Positions 1-9,154 are shown, numbered from the stretch's first letter. The stretch is 58,260 nucleotides of DNA from Cyanocohniella sp. LLY (GCA_022241785.1 JAKOMP010000002.1:280-58539), one strand, 5' to 3'. Notes: generated from the letters alone by a model not told the origin. A program made the numbers and translations.

Positions 1-39
1 TATCCTGACTGATTTTCGCCTTCTTTGCAAAAAACTGGG

Positions 40-1329
40 ATGCTCCCTTTGGAACCGATTGGTATAGGGACTCCTCTGGTTGAAAGTTTAACCAGTTATG
101 TGACACGATTAGCTTATTCTCATGGGGTTTTTGTCAATACATTACTATCAAGAATAGTTAATCCACTCTTACAGCAAACCTTTATTAAAAATTCTACTGG
201 TAGAGGATTAAAACCGTTCTTTAACCGTTCTCATGCCTTAAATGGATATGGGATAATGGCTACTGATTTTGTTGAGGTTCTTAATAAATTAACTTTGCAT
301 AATCAGCTAGAGTTTTTAACATTGATACCCTTCTCAAACATTTTAGTTACAAAAGGCTTATTACGTTCTCATAAAGCTTGGTGTCCAATATGTTACCAAC
401 ACTGGAAACAAAATAAACAAATTATTTATGATCCATTACTATGGTCACTCAATGATGTCAAGATTTGTTTAATACATCAACATACTCTTGTGCAAAATTG
501 CCCTCATTGTCATAGTCAATTACTTTGGTTAAACTGGAAATCCACGTTAGGCTATTGTTCACAATGTTTTCAGTGGTTAGGAGGATATTCTAAAACTTCA
601 GTAGTTACTCAGGAGAGATGGGTAGTCGAAAATTTGGGAGAATTTCTTACCAATGCAAATCAGTTATCCTCTGCATTTACTCAAGAGCTTATACCAAAAT
701 CTTTCACCCATGTAGTGCATAAAGTTAGTGAAGACAATATAGCTGCTTTTGCTGCAATGCACAAAATCCCTAAAAATACTTTCTGGGGTTGGTATTCAGG
801 TAAAACTCGTCCCTCTTTATTTGCTTTACTGCAAATCTGTTATGGTCTTCAAATTTCTTTATCCCAGTTCTTGACACAAGATTTCAATCTATCAACAACC
901 CATTGTCAAAATCCCAAGTTTGACATCAAATATTCTAAGAATATGCGTTCATCTCCCAAAATACTGGACTTGGATCATATTGAAAATACCTTGACCAGCA
1001 TTTTATCTCAAGCAAGAGATCCATTACCAACCATTGCAGAGATAGCCAAACAGTTAAAAATTAATAGACGAGTTATCTCAAGACATTTTCCTGTATTATC
1101 CCATCAAATTGTCGTTAAACGTCGCAATTATATGGGTATGTGCCACTTAGCTGCTATTGAGCAGTGTTGTCAAGAAATTATAGAAGCTATTGTCTCACTC
1201 CATCAATCAGGAGAATATCCAACCGAGTCTCGTGTGTGTGAGCTGATTAGTAATCCCGGATATTTTCGTTATAAGAAGGTTCGACTTTTCTATAAGAAAA
1301 CAGTTCAATCTATTTTAAGTAGCTTGTAA
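40..1329 (+). CDS. tnsD: TnsD/TniQ family transposon target-selection protein
   Basis: Sequence-specific DNA-binding protein that directs a Tn7-like transposase (TnsB/TnsC) to an attachment site. The N-terminus has the family signature PLEPIGIGTPLVESLTSYVTRLA. Two zinc-ribbon-like cysteine clusters follow, about residues 115-118 and 143-176 from the ATG at 40 (CPIC, then KICLIHQH, CPHC and CSQC). A Cro-like HTH lies near residues 230-280 and a further HTH (IAEIAKQLKINRRVISRHF) near 330-350. At about 429 residues it is TnsD-sized, much longer than the roughly 170-residue TniQ of type V-K CAST systems. The gene reads toward the transposon end and tRNA-Val, which suggests that the tRNA gene is its target. 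A TTG at 25 is an alternative start. The gene is AT-richer than the core genes here, consistent with mobile origin. Confidence 0.85.
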   Translation: MLPLEPIGIGTPLVESLTSYVTRLAYSHGVFVNTLLSRIVNPLLQQTFIKNSTGRGLKPFFNRSHALNGYGIMATDFVEVLNKLTLHNQLEFLTLIPFSNILVTKGLLRSHKAWCPICYQHWKQNKQIIYDPLLWSLNDVKICLIHQHTLVQNCPHCHSQLLWLNWKSTLGYCSQCFQWLGGYSKTSVVTQERWVVENLGEFLTNANQLSSAFTQELIPKSFTHVVHKVSEDNIAAFAAMHKIPKNTFWGWYSGKTRPSLFALLQICYGLQISLSQFLTQDFNLSTTHCQNPKFDIKYSKNMRSSPKILDLDHIENTLTSILSQARDPLPTIAEIAKQLKINRRVISRHFPVLSHQIVVKRRNYMGMCHLAAIEQCCQEIIEAIVSLHQSGEYPTESRVCELISNPGYFRYKKVRLFYKKTVQSILSSL

Positions 1330-1390
1330 ACTTTCAGTACGAATGGAGATGGTTGATAATTCACATTGATTTTTTTCAAAATTTTTCAGG

Positions 1391-1483
1391 CATGATTTTG
1401 CCGTTGCTGTTTTCAAGCATAGCTTTGCCGTTGCGGCAAATTCAAACTTTAAATCACAACGACAAATAACTAGTCACTGTACA
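1391..1483. repeat. Transposon terminal region with TnsB-like repeats
   Basis: CATGATTTTGCCGTTGC (1391-1407) and CATAGCTTTGCCGTTGC (1418-1434) form a 27-bp-spaced direct repeat. The second copy also forms a perfect hairpin, TTTGCCG-TTG-CGGCAAA (1424-1440). An ACGACAAATAACTAG stretch follows, then the terminal TCACTGTACA. In Tn7-like elements the ends carry several degenerate TnsB sites, which fits. The hairpin could instead, or also, terminate tnsD transcription. Confidence 0.5.
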
Positions 1484-1490
1484 ACATAAA

Positions 1491-1564
<74 letters not shown>

Positions 1565-1679
1565 TTAACCACACGAATAATAAACATAGCATATATTTTA
1601 CAGCTACGCAAATATTACTGTGAAATCGAGCATAAACATGATGCTGCTGGTCTTAGCACAACCTATCTGATGCCAATAT

Positions 1680-3185
1680 CTATTGTTTGAGCCTGTTTTG
1701 TGCCGATAACAGTAGTGATTGTGCTTCTGCGTAGGCTGTTGTCCCTGATTTGATGGTTTTCAGCTGATTGATAATGCCTTGTATTTGACCTTTTAGCTGC
1801 TGAGAGTCTGAGGGAGGTGCAGAGATTAAACTTTGAATTTGCTCATTAGCTTGTTGTAGAGATGTTTTTGACTCAATTTCAGCTTGCAGCCGAGTTTCGA
1901 TAATTCCTAAGTTGGTTTGATATGTCGCTAGCAACTTCTGCGCTTCTAGATAACCTGGTTCTTCTACACGAATTCTTTGCAGTTGCTCAATTGCTGTTGA
2001 CCACAGCTTGGCAATTTGTCTCCACTGTGTATCTGTATGCGGTGGATTTTGGGATGCTTGAGCAGCCGCTAGGGCAAATTCTTTAGCACCCTCGATTAAC
2101 CTACCACTATGAGGATCAACAACACTCTGGAGTTTTCCTTGGTAGGACGCTAACAATTTCTGTGCTTCTAGATATCGAGGATTTTCTAAAGGAACTTGGT
2201 TAATACGATTAACAGCCTGTTGCCATAATTGAGATGCTGTTTGGGGTTGTTCTTGCTTGGCTTTCTCCGCAGCCAAATCAAATTCTTGGGCGGCGGCGAT
2301 GAAATTACCAATACGTGCATTTTCAAAATCACGTTTATAGGCTTTGAGTTTGCTTTGTGCAGTTTTTGCGGCTAATGTTCCTTGGGGAATTTCTGCGAGT
2401 TGGTCAATTCCTTCTTGCCAAGAGGCGATCGCCTGTTCTCTATCTTTGGTACTATTAGCCTGCTCATACTGCTGTTTTGCAGCTTTTAGTATCTGTTCGC
2501 CTTGATTGAATGGTGTGAAAGCATTTTGATCTTGAAAAACAATTGCATCTATCCGTGCTACCCGCTGACGAGCTGTTTCAAATTCATCTAAAGTAAACCG
2601 CCAACTGCAACCAAATAAACCGCAATAAGCCTGAGGATAGTATCCTAAAAACCAAACTGGTAATTTTTCCAGATTTTTTTTTGCTGCTTGAACTTTCTTG
2701 GCGCCCCGATTAATATCAGCCGGGCTAGTAGCTTTATTCACTAATTGGTCTGCTTGCTCAAGGTTATCAATTACTCCTCGATAGTGATAATCCATACTCA
2801 TGTAGCTAGGTAACAGTAAAATTGGTATGGTTTTAGCTACAGGCCAACGAATCATGGGATAAGGCAAGTTAATTATCCATAATATCCCGGCTGAACTGCT
2901 TATGAGGATAGTTGCCCATTTGATTTTGGCAAAAATCCCAGGTGGTTGATTCGCTCGTGCAGCTTGCTTAAGAGTACTCTCACTAAATTGCGGATATATA
3001 TCTATAACGGTATCGCGCAGTTCATCTAACCCAGCAGGAGAGCCTTGTTGCGATCGCAGTTTTTTTAGTCGTTTAATGACAATTTCCTGCTCAATTTTAC
3101 CCACTTGGTCATTACCACTGCATTTTTGAACTTCATCATGCAAAATTTGCCAAGCTCTTTTATTAAGACAATACATAGATATCAT
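1680..3185 (-). CDS. Conserved membrane protein with repeated helical modules
   Basis: I do not recognise a named family. The first 80 or so residues are soluble and basic. One or two hydrophobic segments follow near residues 90-130 (ATILISSSAGILWII and IPILLLP). The remaining 370 residues are Gln/Ala-rich helical repeats, probably outside the membrane. Four modules end alike: AAKTAQSKLKAYKRDF, YLEAQKLLASYQGKL, YLEAQKLLATYQTNL and AYAEAQSLLLSAQNRL. Each is preceded by a W..A...L..I..EEP-type stretch, resembling TPR or coiled-coil bundles. It stands alone downstream of the tRNA-Val gene. An ATG three codons in (3176) is an alternative start. A structural or scaffolding role is a guess from the repeats only. 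Confidence 0.7.
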   Translation of the reverse strand: MISMYCLNKRAWQILHDEVQKCSGNDQVGKIEQEIVIKRLKKLRSQQGSPAGLDELRDTVIDIYPQFSESTLKQAARANQPPGIFAKIKWATILISSSAGILWIINLPYPMIRWPVAKTIPILLLPSYMSMDYHYRGVIDNLEQADQLVNKATSPADINRGAKKVQAAKKNLEKLPVWFLGYYPQAYCGLFGCSWRFTLDEFETARQRVARIDAIVFQDQNAFTPFNQGEQILKAAKQQYEQANSTKDREQAIASWQEGIDQLAEIPQGTLAAKTAQSKLKAYKRDFENARIGNFIAAAQEFDLAAEKAKQEQPQTASQLWQQAVNRINQVPLENPRYLEAQKLLASYQGKLQSVVDPHSGRLIEGAKEFALAAAQASQNPPHTDTQWRQIAKLWSTAIEQLQRIRVEEPGYLEAQKLLATYQTNLGIIETRLQAEIESKTSLQQANEQIQSLISAPPSDSQQLKGQIQGIINQLKTIKSGTTAYAEAQSLLLSAQNRLKQ

Positions 3186-3439
3186 CTGTAACTTATAAAT
3201 TTATTGTTCCCATTTTTTACCAAAAAAATATCTTACTAGGATGTATACAACAATTCTCTTAAACTCTTATTTTATGAGGTTATTTGCATTATTGATACTT
3301 AAGTTCAAAGTTAATATGCTTAAGTAATAAATAATACTTATGTGTCAATTGTCTCGTTTTGTAATGAAACTAGATAGTTAAAAGCAGTAGAAAGTATTGT
3401 TAAAATTTATAAGGTTAATAAAAAAATATTTACTTAAGA

Positions 3440-4216
3440 ATGACCACTGCTTTAATTACTGGTGCTTCTAGTGGTATTGGCAAAGCCTTTGCTCAAGAAT
3501 TAGCTGCACGCAAAATAAATCTTGTGCTTGTTTCTCGTTCTGAAGAAAAACTCCATCAGCTAGCAAAACACCTACAAGAGCAATATCAAATTCAAGTAGA
3601 TGTGATAGTCAAAGACTTAACCGAAACTGATGCATCAGATTTTGTCTTTGATGCGACTAAGACAAAAAATTTAACAATTGATTTATTAATTAATAATGCT
3701 GGCTTTGGTGACTATGGTGACTTTGCCGAAAGAGACAGGGAACGGCAAATAAAAATAGTACAACTCAACATTTTGGCGTTAGTAGATTTAACGCATAAAT
3801 TTTTGCCTTTAATGCGGCAACGTCGTTCCGGTGGCATTATTAATGTATCATCAATTACAGCATTTCAACCAATACCATATCTTTCCGTATATGCTGCTAG
3901 CAAAGCCTTTATTCTCAGCTTCAGCGAAGCACTATGGGCAGAAAATCGTCAATATGGTGTTCGTGTCTTAGTCACTTGTCCTGGGCCAATAGAAACTAAC
4001 TTTTTTGCAGAAGCTAACTTTCCTCCCACTTTGCTAGGAAATGTAGACAAAGCTTATTCTTCTAAAGAAGTTGTTTGTCAATCATTACAAGCATTAGAGA
4101 ATGGTCAGCCAACACTGATAATGGGTGATATTACTACTCAAATCAGAAGTACATTAGCTCGATTAGTACCACGAAAAATTCTTTTGATTCTCTTGGCAAA
4201 ACAGTTTAAAAATTAG
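3440..4216 (+). CDS. SDR family NAD(P)-dependent oxidoreductase
   Basis: Classical short-chain dehydrogenase of 258 residues. Visible features are the dinucleotide-binding TGASSGIG (7-14), NNAG (85-88), Asn110, and the catalytic Ser138, Tyr151 and Lys155 in YAASK. An arginine near position 33 (VSRS) after beta-2 favours NADPH. The substrate cannot be told from sequence; the closest general type is the DltE/YqjQ-like dehydrogenases. It is monocistronic and followed by a long non-coding spacer. Confidence 0.9.
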   Translation: MTTALITGASSGIGKAFAQELAARKINLVLVSRSEEKLHQLAKHLQEQYQIQVDVIVKDLTETDASDFVFDATKTKNLTIDLLINNAGFGDYGDFAERDRERQIKIVQLNILALVDLTHKFLPLMRQRRSGGIINVSSITAFQPIPYLSVYAASKAFILSFSEALWAENRQYGVRVLVTCPGPIETNFFAEANFPPTLLGNVDKAYSSKEVVCQSLQALENGQPTLIMGDITTQIRSTLARLVPRKILLILLAKQFKN

Positions 4217-4569
4217 AAATTATTGAAGTAAGTTAGAGGATAATTATACATTGCTTGGTTCAATATCAAAATTAATCTCTTAACTAATATTATGCCAATG
4301 TACAAAATATTTGCGACAAATGTAGCTTGGTTTCAGGTAAATTAACGTAGTGTTACGGAGGCATAATTCAACACCAAAACCTCCGATATTATCGAATTTT
4401 ACTTCGTTAATAGCCAATCTAGTCATCCATAACATTCTTTTCAGAAATTGGTATCACTCATCGGCAATATCATATTACAAGTTATTTGGACACATCCTCG
4501 AGAGAGATGAACTTAGGAAAGTGGAAGTGTAAATTAATTTTGGTGTGTCGAATAACTGCTTTCTATGGA

Positions 4570-4596
4570 GGTTTAGCATTTGGCTAAACCTTTTTT
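4570..4596 (+). terminator. Hairpin terminator 1 in the spacer
   Basis: Perfect 8-bp stem GGTTTAGC/GCTAAACC with loop ATTTG, followed by six T residues. It lies 350 bp beyond the SDR stop, so it may end either the SDR transcript or a short RNA starting inside the spacer. Confidence 0.65.
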
Positions 4597-4712
4597 GTGG
4601 TCATCGAGAAATGTTTTATCAGTTCAGAGAATCTTTGTATACTGCCTATTGGATGATGAATCATTAATTTCTTAAAGTTAAATTATTCTGATAGATTCTA
4701 CTTCTATTTTAG

Positions 4713-4737
4713 GGCTTGGGTTAATACCAAGCCTTTT
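4713..4737 (+). terminator. Hairpin terminator 2 in the spacer
   Basis: Perfect 7-bp stem GGCTTGG/CCAAGCC with loop GTTAATA, then TTTT. The stem is identical to the core of the hairpin at 5342-5366. Confidence 0.6.
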
Positions 4738-4934
4738 CTGTATATAGATAAATCCTATTGGATTTGCAAACAGCAAGAAACTCAAATGCTAGATTTTTTG
4801 CAAAGCATAGCTACGCGCTAAAAAATGATTAAAGTAGCTTTCTAATAGCTTGTTTTATTTTTATTACATGACTTTAAATTTGCCTCTAACTATAGATAGA
4901 GGAACTTAAGGAAGAGACTATTTAAACTAACAAC

Positions 4935-4990
4935 ATATGGTAAACTCTTGGTATGTATGGGCTGGGTTAACAATCAAGCCTCTTTTGTGA
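4935..4990 (+). ncRNA. Candidate short RNA unit with hairpin 3
   Basis: A box ATATGGTAAACTCTTGGTAT (4935-4954) contains TAAACT, which fits a cyanobacterial TANNNT -10 element. It is followed directly by an imperfect hairpin GGCTGGGTT-AAC-AATCAAGCC (4960-4980) and TCTTTT. The same box-hairpin layout recurs at 5317-5369. Such a unit would make an RNA of roughly 40 nt. There is no coding content. Promoter and transcript are inferred, not shown. Confidence 0.35.
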
Positions 4991-5316
4991 AAAAAATATA
5001 TGACTTACATAATAAATAATAATTATAATAAATAATTTTATCTTTCTAGACTCTTGATTGAGGGTAGCAAATATATACTCTGGAGTAAAAACCAGGGTAA
5101 TTTTTGTATAAGAAAATAATTTTGATGAAAGATAAATTAATATTAATCGAATAACATCTCACCAGAGTATGAATAAAAATATTATAAATATTTATGCTAT
5201 GCTAGCTTGGTATAATTTTATTTATATATGTGCAATAGCAATTATCAGTTTTTAGAAGATTTGTACACAACTTTAAGGTAGATGAATTAATATTCAATTG
5301 GATATAAATTATCTAG

Positions 5317-5370
5317 ATATGGTAAACACCTGGTATATACAAAGGCTTGGCTCTTGTCCAAGCCTTTTTC
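5317..5370 (+). ncRNA. Candidate short RNA unit with hairpin 4
   Basis: The box ATATGGTAAACACCTGGTAT (5317-5336) differs from the one at 4935 at only two or three positions. It is followed by a strong 9-bp hairpin AAGGCTTGG/CCAAGCCTT (loop CTCTTGT) and a T run. It looks like a sibling of the unit at 4935, which suggests tandem duplication of a minimal promoter-hairpin cassette. Confidence 0.4.
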
Positions 5371-5428
5371 ATTTTTCACCACAATAAATTTTGGGATATG
5401 GTTTGATTTGACAGTTCTGAAGTTTTAT

Positions 5429-5522
5429 CAGGACTTACGTAACCAACCACGTATTTCCGTCATTGCGACCTTAGGGAAGCAATCTCAAAGCCTTGATTTT
5501 CGTAGCGAGTGCATAAGACCTA
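5429..5522 (+). mobile_element. MITE copy A (94 bp)
   Basis: Non-autonomous element bounded by C-AGGACTTACG and (imperfect here) CATAAGACCT-A, flanked on both sides by TTTAT (5424-5428 and 5523-5527) as a 5-bp target duplication. It is nearly identical inside to the copies at 10226-10319 and 14261-14354. It has no coding capacity. The decayed right repeat suggests it is older or immobile. Confidence 0.85.
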
Positions 5523-5782
5523 TTTATCTTTTACGTAACTTATAACAGTCTGACAAAATTGATGTCTAGTCGCTTCATGTATTTTTAGATACAATTAGTC
5601 AGGCTTAAACCGTTCCATACTTAGTGGTACAGAGTTCAGCTAAAACCGATTACAGAAATTAACTCTGGGAAAAGATTCAGAAATTTATCAACTTGGCTAC
5701 TCAAAGCGGCATTTTTTTAGGATTAAGAATTACAAAAGTCTTTACAATTCCTTATATTGACTCAAAAAGCATTTCCTAAATT

Positions 5783-6619
5783 ATGACGAATCAAGCTCCT
5801 ATTCCGGTTATTGTCAACGGTGCGGCTGGCAAAATGGGACGTGAAGTAATTAAAGCAGTGGCGCAAGCACCAGACTTGAACTTAGTGGGTGCAATTGACA
5901 CCAGCCCTGAACATCAAGATAAAGACGCCGGGGAATTGGCGGGTTTAAGTGAACCTTTAGAAGTACCGATTACTAATCAATTAGAGCCAATGCTGGGGTA
6001 TGTGGCTGGCGATAGGCAGTCCCCTCCAGGGGTGATTGTAGACTTTACCCATCCTGACTCAGTGTATAACAATATTCGTAGTGCGATCGCCTATGGGATT
6101 CGGCCTGTGGTCGGGACAACAGGTTTAAGTCCAGAACAGCTCAAAGACTTGACAGATTTTGCCGAAAAAGCTAGTACTGGTTGCTTAATTATTCCTAACT
6201 TTTCCATTGGGATGGTGCTGTTGCAACAAGCCGCAGTTGCAGCCTCCCAATATTTCGATCATGTAGAAATTATCGAATTGCACCACAACCAAAAAGCTGA
6301 TGCTCCCAGTGGTACAGCAATTCAGACTGCACAGTTACTGGCGCAAATGGGTAAAACTTTTAACCCTACCCTTGTAGAAGAAACAGAAAAATTACCAGGG
6401 GCAAGGGGCAGTCTAGCAGAGGAAAATATTAGAATTCATAGTATCCGCTTGCCAGGACTCATCGCCCACCAAGAAGTTATTTTTGGCGCACCTGGTCAAA
6501 TTTATACTTTACGACATGATACAAGCGATCGCTCTTGTTATATGCCAGGAGTACTACTAGCGATTCGCAAAGTCTCTCAGCTAAAGTCATTAGTATATGG
6601 ATTAGAAAAAATCCTTTAA
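5783..6619 (+). CDS. dapB: 4-hydroxy-tetrahydrodipicolinate reductase
   Basis: DapB reduces 4-hydroxy-tetrahydrodipicolinate with NAD(P)H in the diaminopimelate/lysine pathway, which feeds peptidoglycan synthesis. The nucleotide-binding GAAGKMG lies at residues 13-19. VVGTTGLS and the catalytic/substrate motif [13 protein letters not shown] (about residues 167-179) are intact. Length (278) is normal for cyanobacteria. The gene is followed after 38 bp by a conserved membrane-protein gene, possibly co-transcribed. Confidence 0.97.
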   Translation: MTNQAPIPVIVNGAAGKMGREVIKAVAQAPDLNLVGAIDTSPEHQDKDAGELAGLSEPLEVPITNQLEPMLGYVAGDRQSPPGVIVDFTHPDSVYNNIRSAIAYGIRPVVGTTGLSPEQLKDLTDFAEKASTGCLIIPNFSIGMVLLQQAAVAASQYFDHVEIIELHHNQKADAPSGTAIQTAQLLAQMGKTFNPTLVEETEKLPGARGSLAEENIRIHSIRLPGLIAHQEVIFGAPGQIYTLRHDTSDRSCYMPGVLLAIRKVSQLKSLVYGLEKIL

Positions 6620-6657
6620 CTTCAAACTTAGCACTCTGCACTCAGTACTCAGCACTT

Positions 6658-7347
6658 ATGTTAGTACCACTGACTCGGAAGAAATTTGAACAAATCATCC
6701 CGCTCATCGCCACCGGCGCCCAGTACAAGTACTACTGGGGGAAATTTTCAAATTTCTTGCAGCGCCTGTTAATCTCTGTAGTTACCATAGCCATCATTGT
6801 GCTGGGTAAAACATTATTGAGGCTAGATGTGGGCCCAATCATCTTTTTGGTGGGAGTAATGGGTGCTTTTTTTTGGCTGTGGTATCCGGTCTTTCAGGCA
6901 AGTATCAGAAATGCCAAATGCCGCCGTTATAAATATAGTGGCTTCTTTCGAGGACGAATCCTCGATTGGTGGATTACAGACCGAATCATGGGCAAACAAG
7001 AAACCGTCAACAGCAGAGGCGAACTGGTAATAGTCGAAAATCGAGAAAAACGAATTAATTTAGAAGTGGGAGATGACACAGGTTTTACCGTCGAGTTAGA
7101 AGCACCACTACGTAATTTTCACAAAGGAATTGTTCGCGGTCAAATTGCCGAAATGATCGTCATGTCGAATCGTTCAGATTTGAGCAGCATTGAAGACTTT
7201 AGTGATGTCTATATTCCTAGTCGTGACTTGTGGGTAAATGACTATCCCTATTTACGAAGAGATTTCTTCAATGAAGTCAGTAGCCGCTTGCGGAGAAACC
7301 AACGGGAAAAACCGCCTCGCCGTCGCCGTAGAGTAGAGGAGGCTTAG
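6658..7347 (+). CDS. Conserved cyanobacterial membrane protein
   Basis: About 229 residues from the ATG at 6658, a start that avoids overlap with dapB. Two adjacent hydrophobic segments (LLISVVTIAIIVLG and GPIIFLVGVMGAFFWLWYP, residues 35-75) form a hairpin. A hydrophilic domain of about 130 residues follows, with a very basic tail (RRNQREKPPRRRRRVEEA). I do not recognise an experimentally defined function. Some cyanobacterial records may call similar proteins phosphate transporter permeases, but the two-helix layout does not support that. Confidence 0.75.
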   Translation: MLVPLTRKKFEQIIPLIATGAQYKYYWGKFSNFLQRLLISVVTIAIIVLGKTLLRLDVGPIIFLVGVMGAFFWLWYPVFQASIRNAKCRRYKYSGFFRGRILDWWITDRIMGKQETVNSRGELVIVENREKRINLEVGDDTGFTVELEAPLRNFHKGIVRGQIAEMIVMSNRSDLSSIEDFSDVYIPSRDLWVNDYPYLRRDFFNEVSSRLRRNQREKPPRRRRRVEEA

Positions 7348-7349
7348 AA

Positions 7350-7432
7350 GAGGCAGGGGGGCAGGCTTCGCCGTGAGCGTCAGCCGTTAGCGTAGCTTCC
7401 CGAAGGGTACGGGAGCAGGGGGCAGGGGGGAA
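7350..7432. repeat. Dispersed palindromic and G-rich intergenic repeat
   Basis: Between the convergent membrane-protein and cobH genes lies a GC-richer repeat (GGCTTCGCCGTGAGCGTCAG, then CGTTAGCGTAGCTTCCCGAA) bordered by GCAGGGGG runs. Such REP-like sequences are common between Nostoc genes; a related one is at 43141-43205. Confidence 0.5.
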
Positions 7433-7484
7433 ATACTTTTGGCTATTACCAAAATCTTTCTGACTCATCTTCCTCATCCCCCCA

Positions 7485-8114
7485 TCAAACTCCCGTTGTT
7501 CTATCTTGTCCGTAAGCTTGCCAAGCCAAGTCAACTAATCCATCAACAATTGCAGCCGCCACAACAGCATTACCCTTGCGACTGTCAATGATGATATGAG
7601 GTACTAAAGAATCTTGCAAACGCTCTTTAGCTTCATCTACATTCACAAATCCTACTGGAGTAGCAATAATCAAAGCAGGTTGAATTTCTTCAGATGCAAT
7701 TAAGTCAACCAATGCTGTTAAAGCTGTTTGTGCTTGACCAACTACAAAGATACCCTCTGGATAACGCTTGGCTAAAGTTTCAATTCCCCAAGCTGCACTA
7801 GTTTTTTCTTTTTGCGGGCGTGTTAGTGCTTCCAGGCTGCAATAGACTGGATTAGCAAAAGTATTTTGAATATCCTGGGCAATGCCTACCTGTACCATTG
7901 GGACATCAACCACAATTGTTGTGCGTGCCGCTAAAGCCGCTGCACCAGCTTGCAAGGCACGCTCAGAAAAGCGAATCACAGACTTATATTCAAAGTCAGC
8001 TGTGGCATATATCACCCGCCGGACAATCTCGTACTCTGCGGGTGAAAAAACATGATCACCTATTTCACTATCAATGATTGCCAAACTTTGAGCATCAGTT
8101 ACATGCCATTCCAT
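7485..8114 (-). CDS. cobH: Precorrin-8X methylmutase (CobH/CbiC)
   Basis: Moves a methyl group from C-11 to C-12 to form hydrogenobyrinate (or the cobalt form) in cobalamin synthesis. The 209-residue protein matches the CobH/CbiC family over its length: RRVIYATADFEY near the N-terminus, VVDVPMVQVGI in the middle, IIATPVGFVNVDEAKE, and SRKGNAVVAAAIVDGL near the end. No cobalamin riboswitch is evident upstream. It stands alone, as cob genes often do in cyanobacteria. Confidence 0.95.
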   Translation of the reverse strand: MEWHVTDAQSLAIIDSEIGDHVFSPAEYEIVRRVIYATADFEYKSVIRFSERALQAGAAALAARTTIVVDVPMVQVGIAQDIQNTFANPVYCSLEALTRPQKEKTSAAWGIETLAKRYPEGIFVVGQAQTALTALVDLIASEEIQPALIIATPVGFVNVDEAKERLQDSLVPHIIIDSRKGNAVVAAAIVDGLVDLAWQAYGQDRTTGV

Positions 8115-8209
8115 TGCTATTCAGCCCTGAGATACCAGCTTTCAGCTTATCAGCTTAAGTGATTACTGAGTGCCGAGTTCCCCACCGAAGTTACTATCTG
8201 GAAGTGCAA

Positions 8210-9019
8210 CTAAGTATCAGCATTAGAAGAAGGCCGATTAATAGTGGGAGCTAAATAGGCAACTAAAGCGCCAATGAAAAAACCAGAGATATTGCGAACC
8301 AAAGGTAACCAATCGCTAGTTCGGGTTACTACAGGGCCAATACCGAAGGCAATAAACAAAATTCCCCACAAAGGCGAGAAAATTAAAGCCCATTGCCAAG
8401 CAAAAACCTGTCCTTTCTTTTGGGGATGAGATGCAAATCCGCAAATTATGCCCCCAACTACCGAAGTAATTAGGGTGAGTATCCACTGCTCTTGTGGCAG
8501 TCCAGGTACTACATTGCAACCACCCTGAATCAAACAGCCTTTAACCGAATCTAAGGCTTGTAAGATAGCTTGGTCTTCACCTTGTTCGCGCACAAAATAC
8601 AAATTTCCAAATCGAGTTTGCAATTCTATCCAAAAAGTCCGGGGTAGAAATTCATAAACTGCGTCCCCCACACTAAAGCTGAGAATATTACCTCCGCGAG
8701 CATCTGCAACTAGCAAAATACTTTTATCATCCAAACCCCAATAATTGATTACTGCTCTACCTGGGGTGCGGTCATATTGGGTTAATACGCGCAGTTTCCA
8801 ACCCGTTTCACCTTCAAATTGTGTTAAATCTGTGACCAGTTGTTCTTCTTGAATATCTGTGAGAGATTTAGCTAAATCTATAACTGGGGTTTGGAAGTTG
8901 GGTAGTAGGTCAGGATTATCATAAGCAAGCGCCTGGGGAGAATGCATTACCCAAATTGACCCAGCCAAGAAAAATACCGCAATAGATACGAAAATTCGTC
9001 GCCAAAAACAAGACTGCAT
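8210..9019 (-). CDS. psb32: TPM-domain protein, Photosystem II repair protein Psb32
   Basis: Psb32/TLP18.3-type proteins sit in or near the thylakoid membrane and protect or help repair Photosystem II. A signal-anchor (IFVSIAVFFLAGSIWV, ending SPQALA) leads into the TPM domain (VIDLAKSLTDIQEEQLVTDL, about residues 45-165). Two to three C-terminal membrane helices follow. Start chosen at the ATG at 9019, which gives a good signal sequence; a start 13 codons upstream adds an unlikely leader. Monocistronic. Confidence 0.85.
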   Translation of the reverse strand: MQSCFWRRIFVSIAVFFLAGSIWVMHSPQALAYDNPDLLPNFQTPVIDLAKSLTDIQEEQLVTDLTQFEGETGWKLRVLTQYDRTPGRAVINYWGLDDKSILLVADARGGNILSFSVGDAVYEFLPRTFWIELQTRFGNLYFVREQGEDQAILQALDSVKGCLIQGGCNVVPGLPQEQWILTLITSVVGGIICGFASHPQKKGQVFAWQWALIFSPLWGILFIAFGIGPVVTRTSDWLPLVRNISGFFIGALVAYLAPTINRPSSNADT

Positions 9020-9154
9020 GGACGTTCTTATACAAATATCAAAAGTACAAAGTGACAAGTTGCTTTAAAAGAGTACGGGAAAAGAAATACTTCTTTACAC
9101 TTGTTTACTTTACTCTAATCTTAGGGATGAAAGCAAAGCTTCTTTTTGGGAATA

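Larger units (their letters stand above)
1..1483. mobile_element. Terminal part of a Tn7-like transposon inserted next to tRNA-Val
   Basis: The segment carries a TnsD/TniQ gene and ends at TGTACA (1478-1483), seven bases from the 3' end of tRNA-Val. Read inward from that end, the sequence starts TGTACAGTGACTAGTTATTT and continues into a TGTCGTTGTGA motif. As I recall, this resembles the ends of cyanobacterial Tn7-like and CAST transposons (TGTACAGTGAC, then TGTCGT repeats bound by TnsB). The five bases outside the end (ACATA, 1484-1488) are the expected position of one target-site duplicate. The other end, the core transposase genes and any cargo lie left of the window, so completeness and activity cannot be judged. 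The frame at 2-67 is also open and could be the tail of an upstream element gene, but this is too short to assign. Confidence 0.75.
4217..5782. other. Long AT-rich spacer with four related hairpins and a MITE
   Basis: About 1.57 kb with no convincing protein gene. It holds four hairpin-plus-T-run structures (4570-4596, 4713-4737, 4960-4987, 5342-5369), of which two follow a shared box, and one 94-bp MITE. The spacing of 150-380 bp, the related hairpin sequences and the lack of ORFs suggest diverged tandem small-RNA units rather than degraded genes. Confidence 0.6.

Noticed and set aside
1330-1490. A CRISPR array or delocalised crRNA repeat at the transposon end
   Set aside because: No repeat of CRISPR length was seen; the short GCCGTTGC repeats fit transposase-binding sites better. 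No CRISPR array was seen anywhere in the window.
4350-4532. A 60-codon frame in the spacer after the SDR gene
   Set aside because: No ribosome site, no protein-like composition, and it lies in a hairpin-rich non-coding spacer.
5354-5545. A 63-codon frame over the fourth hairpin and MITE copy A
   Set aside because: It is made of hairpin and MITE sequence, so the frame is accidental.
4217-5782. Naming the hairpin array as NsiR1
   Set aside because: NsiR1 lies upstream of hetF in Anabaena, and I cannot match its sequence from memory; only the tandem layout is similar.
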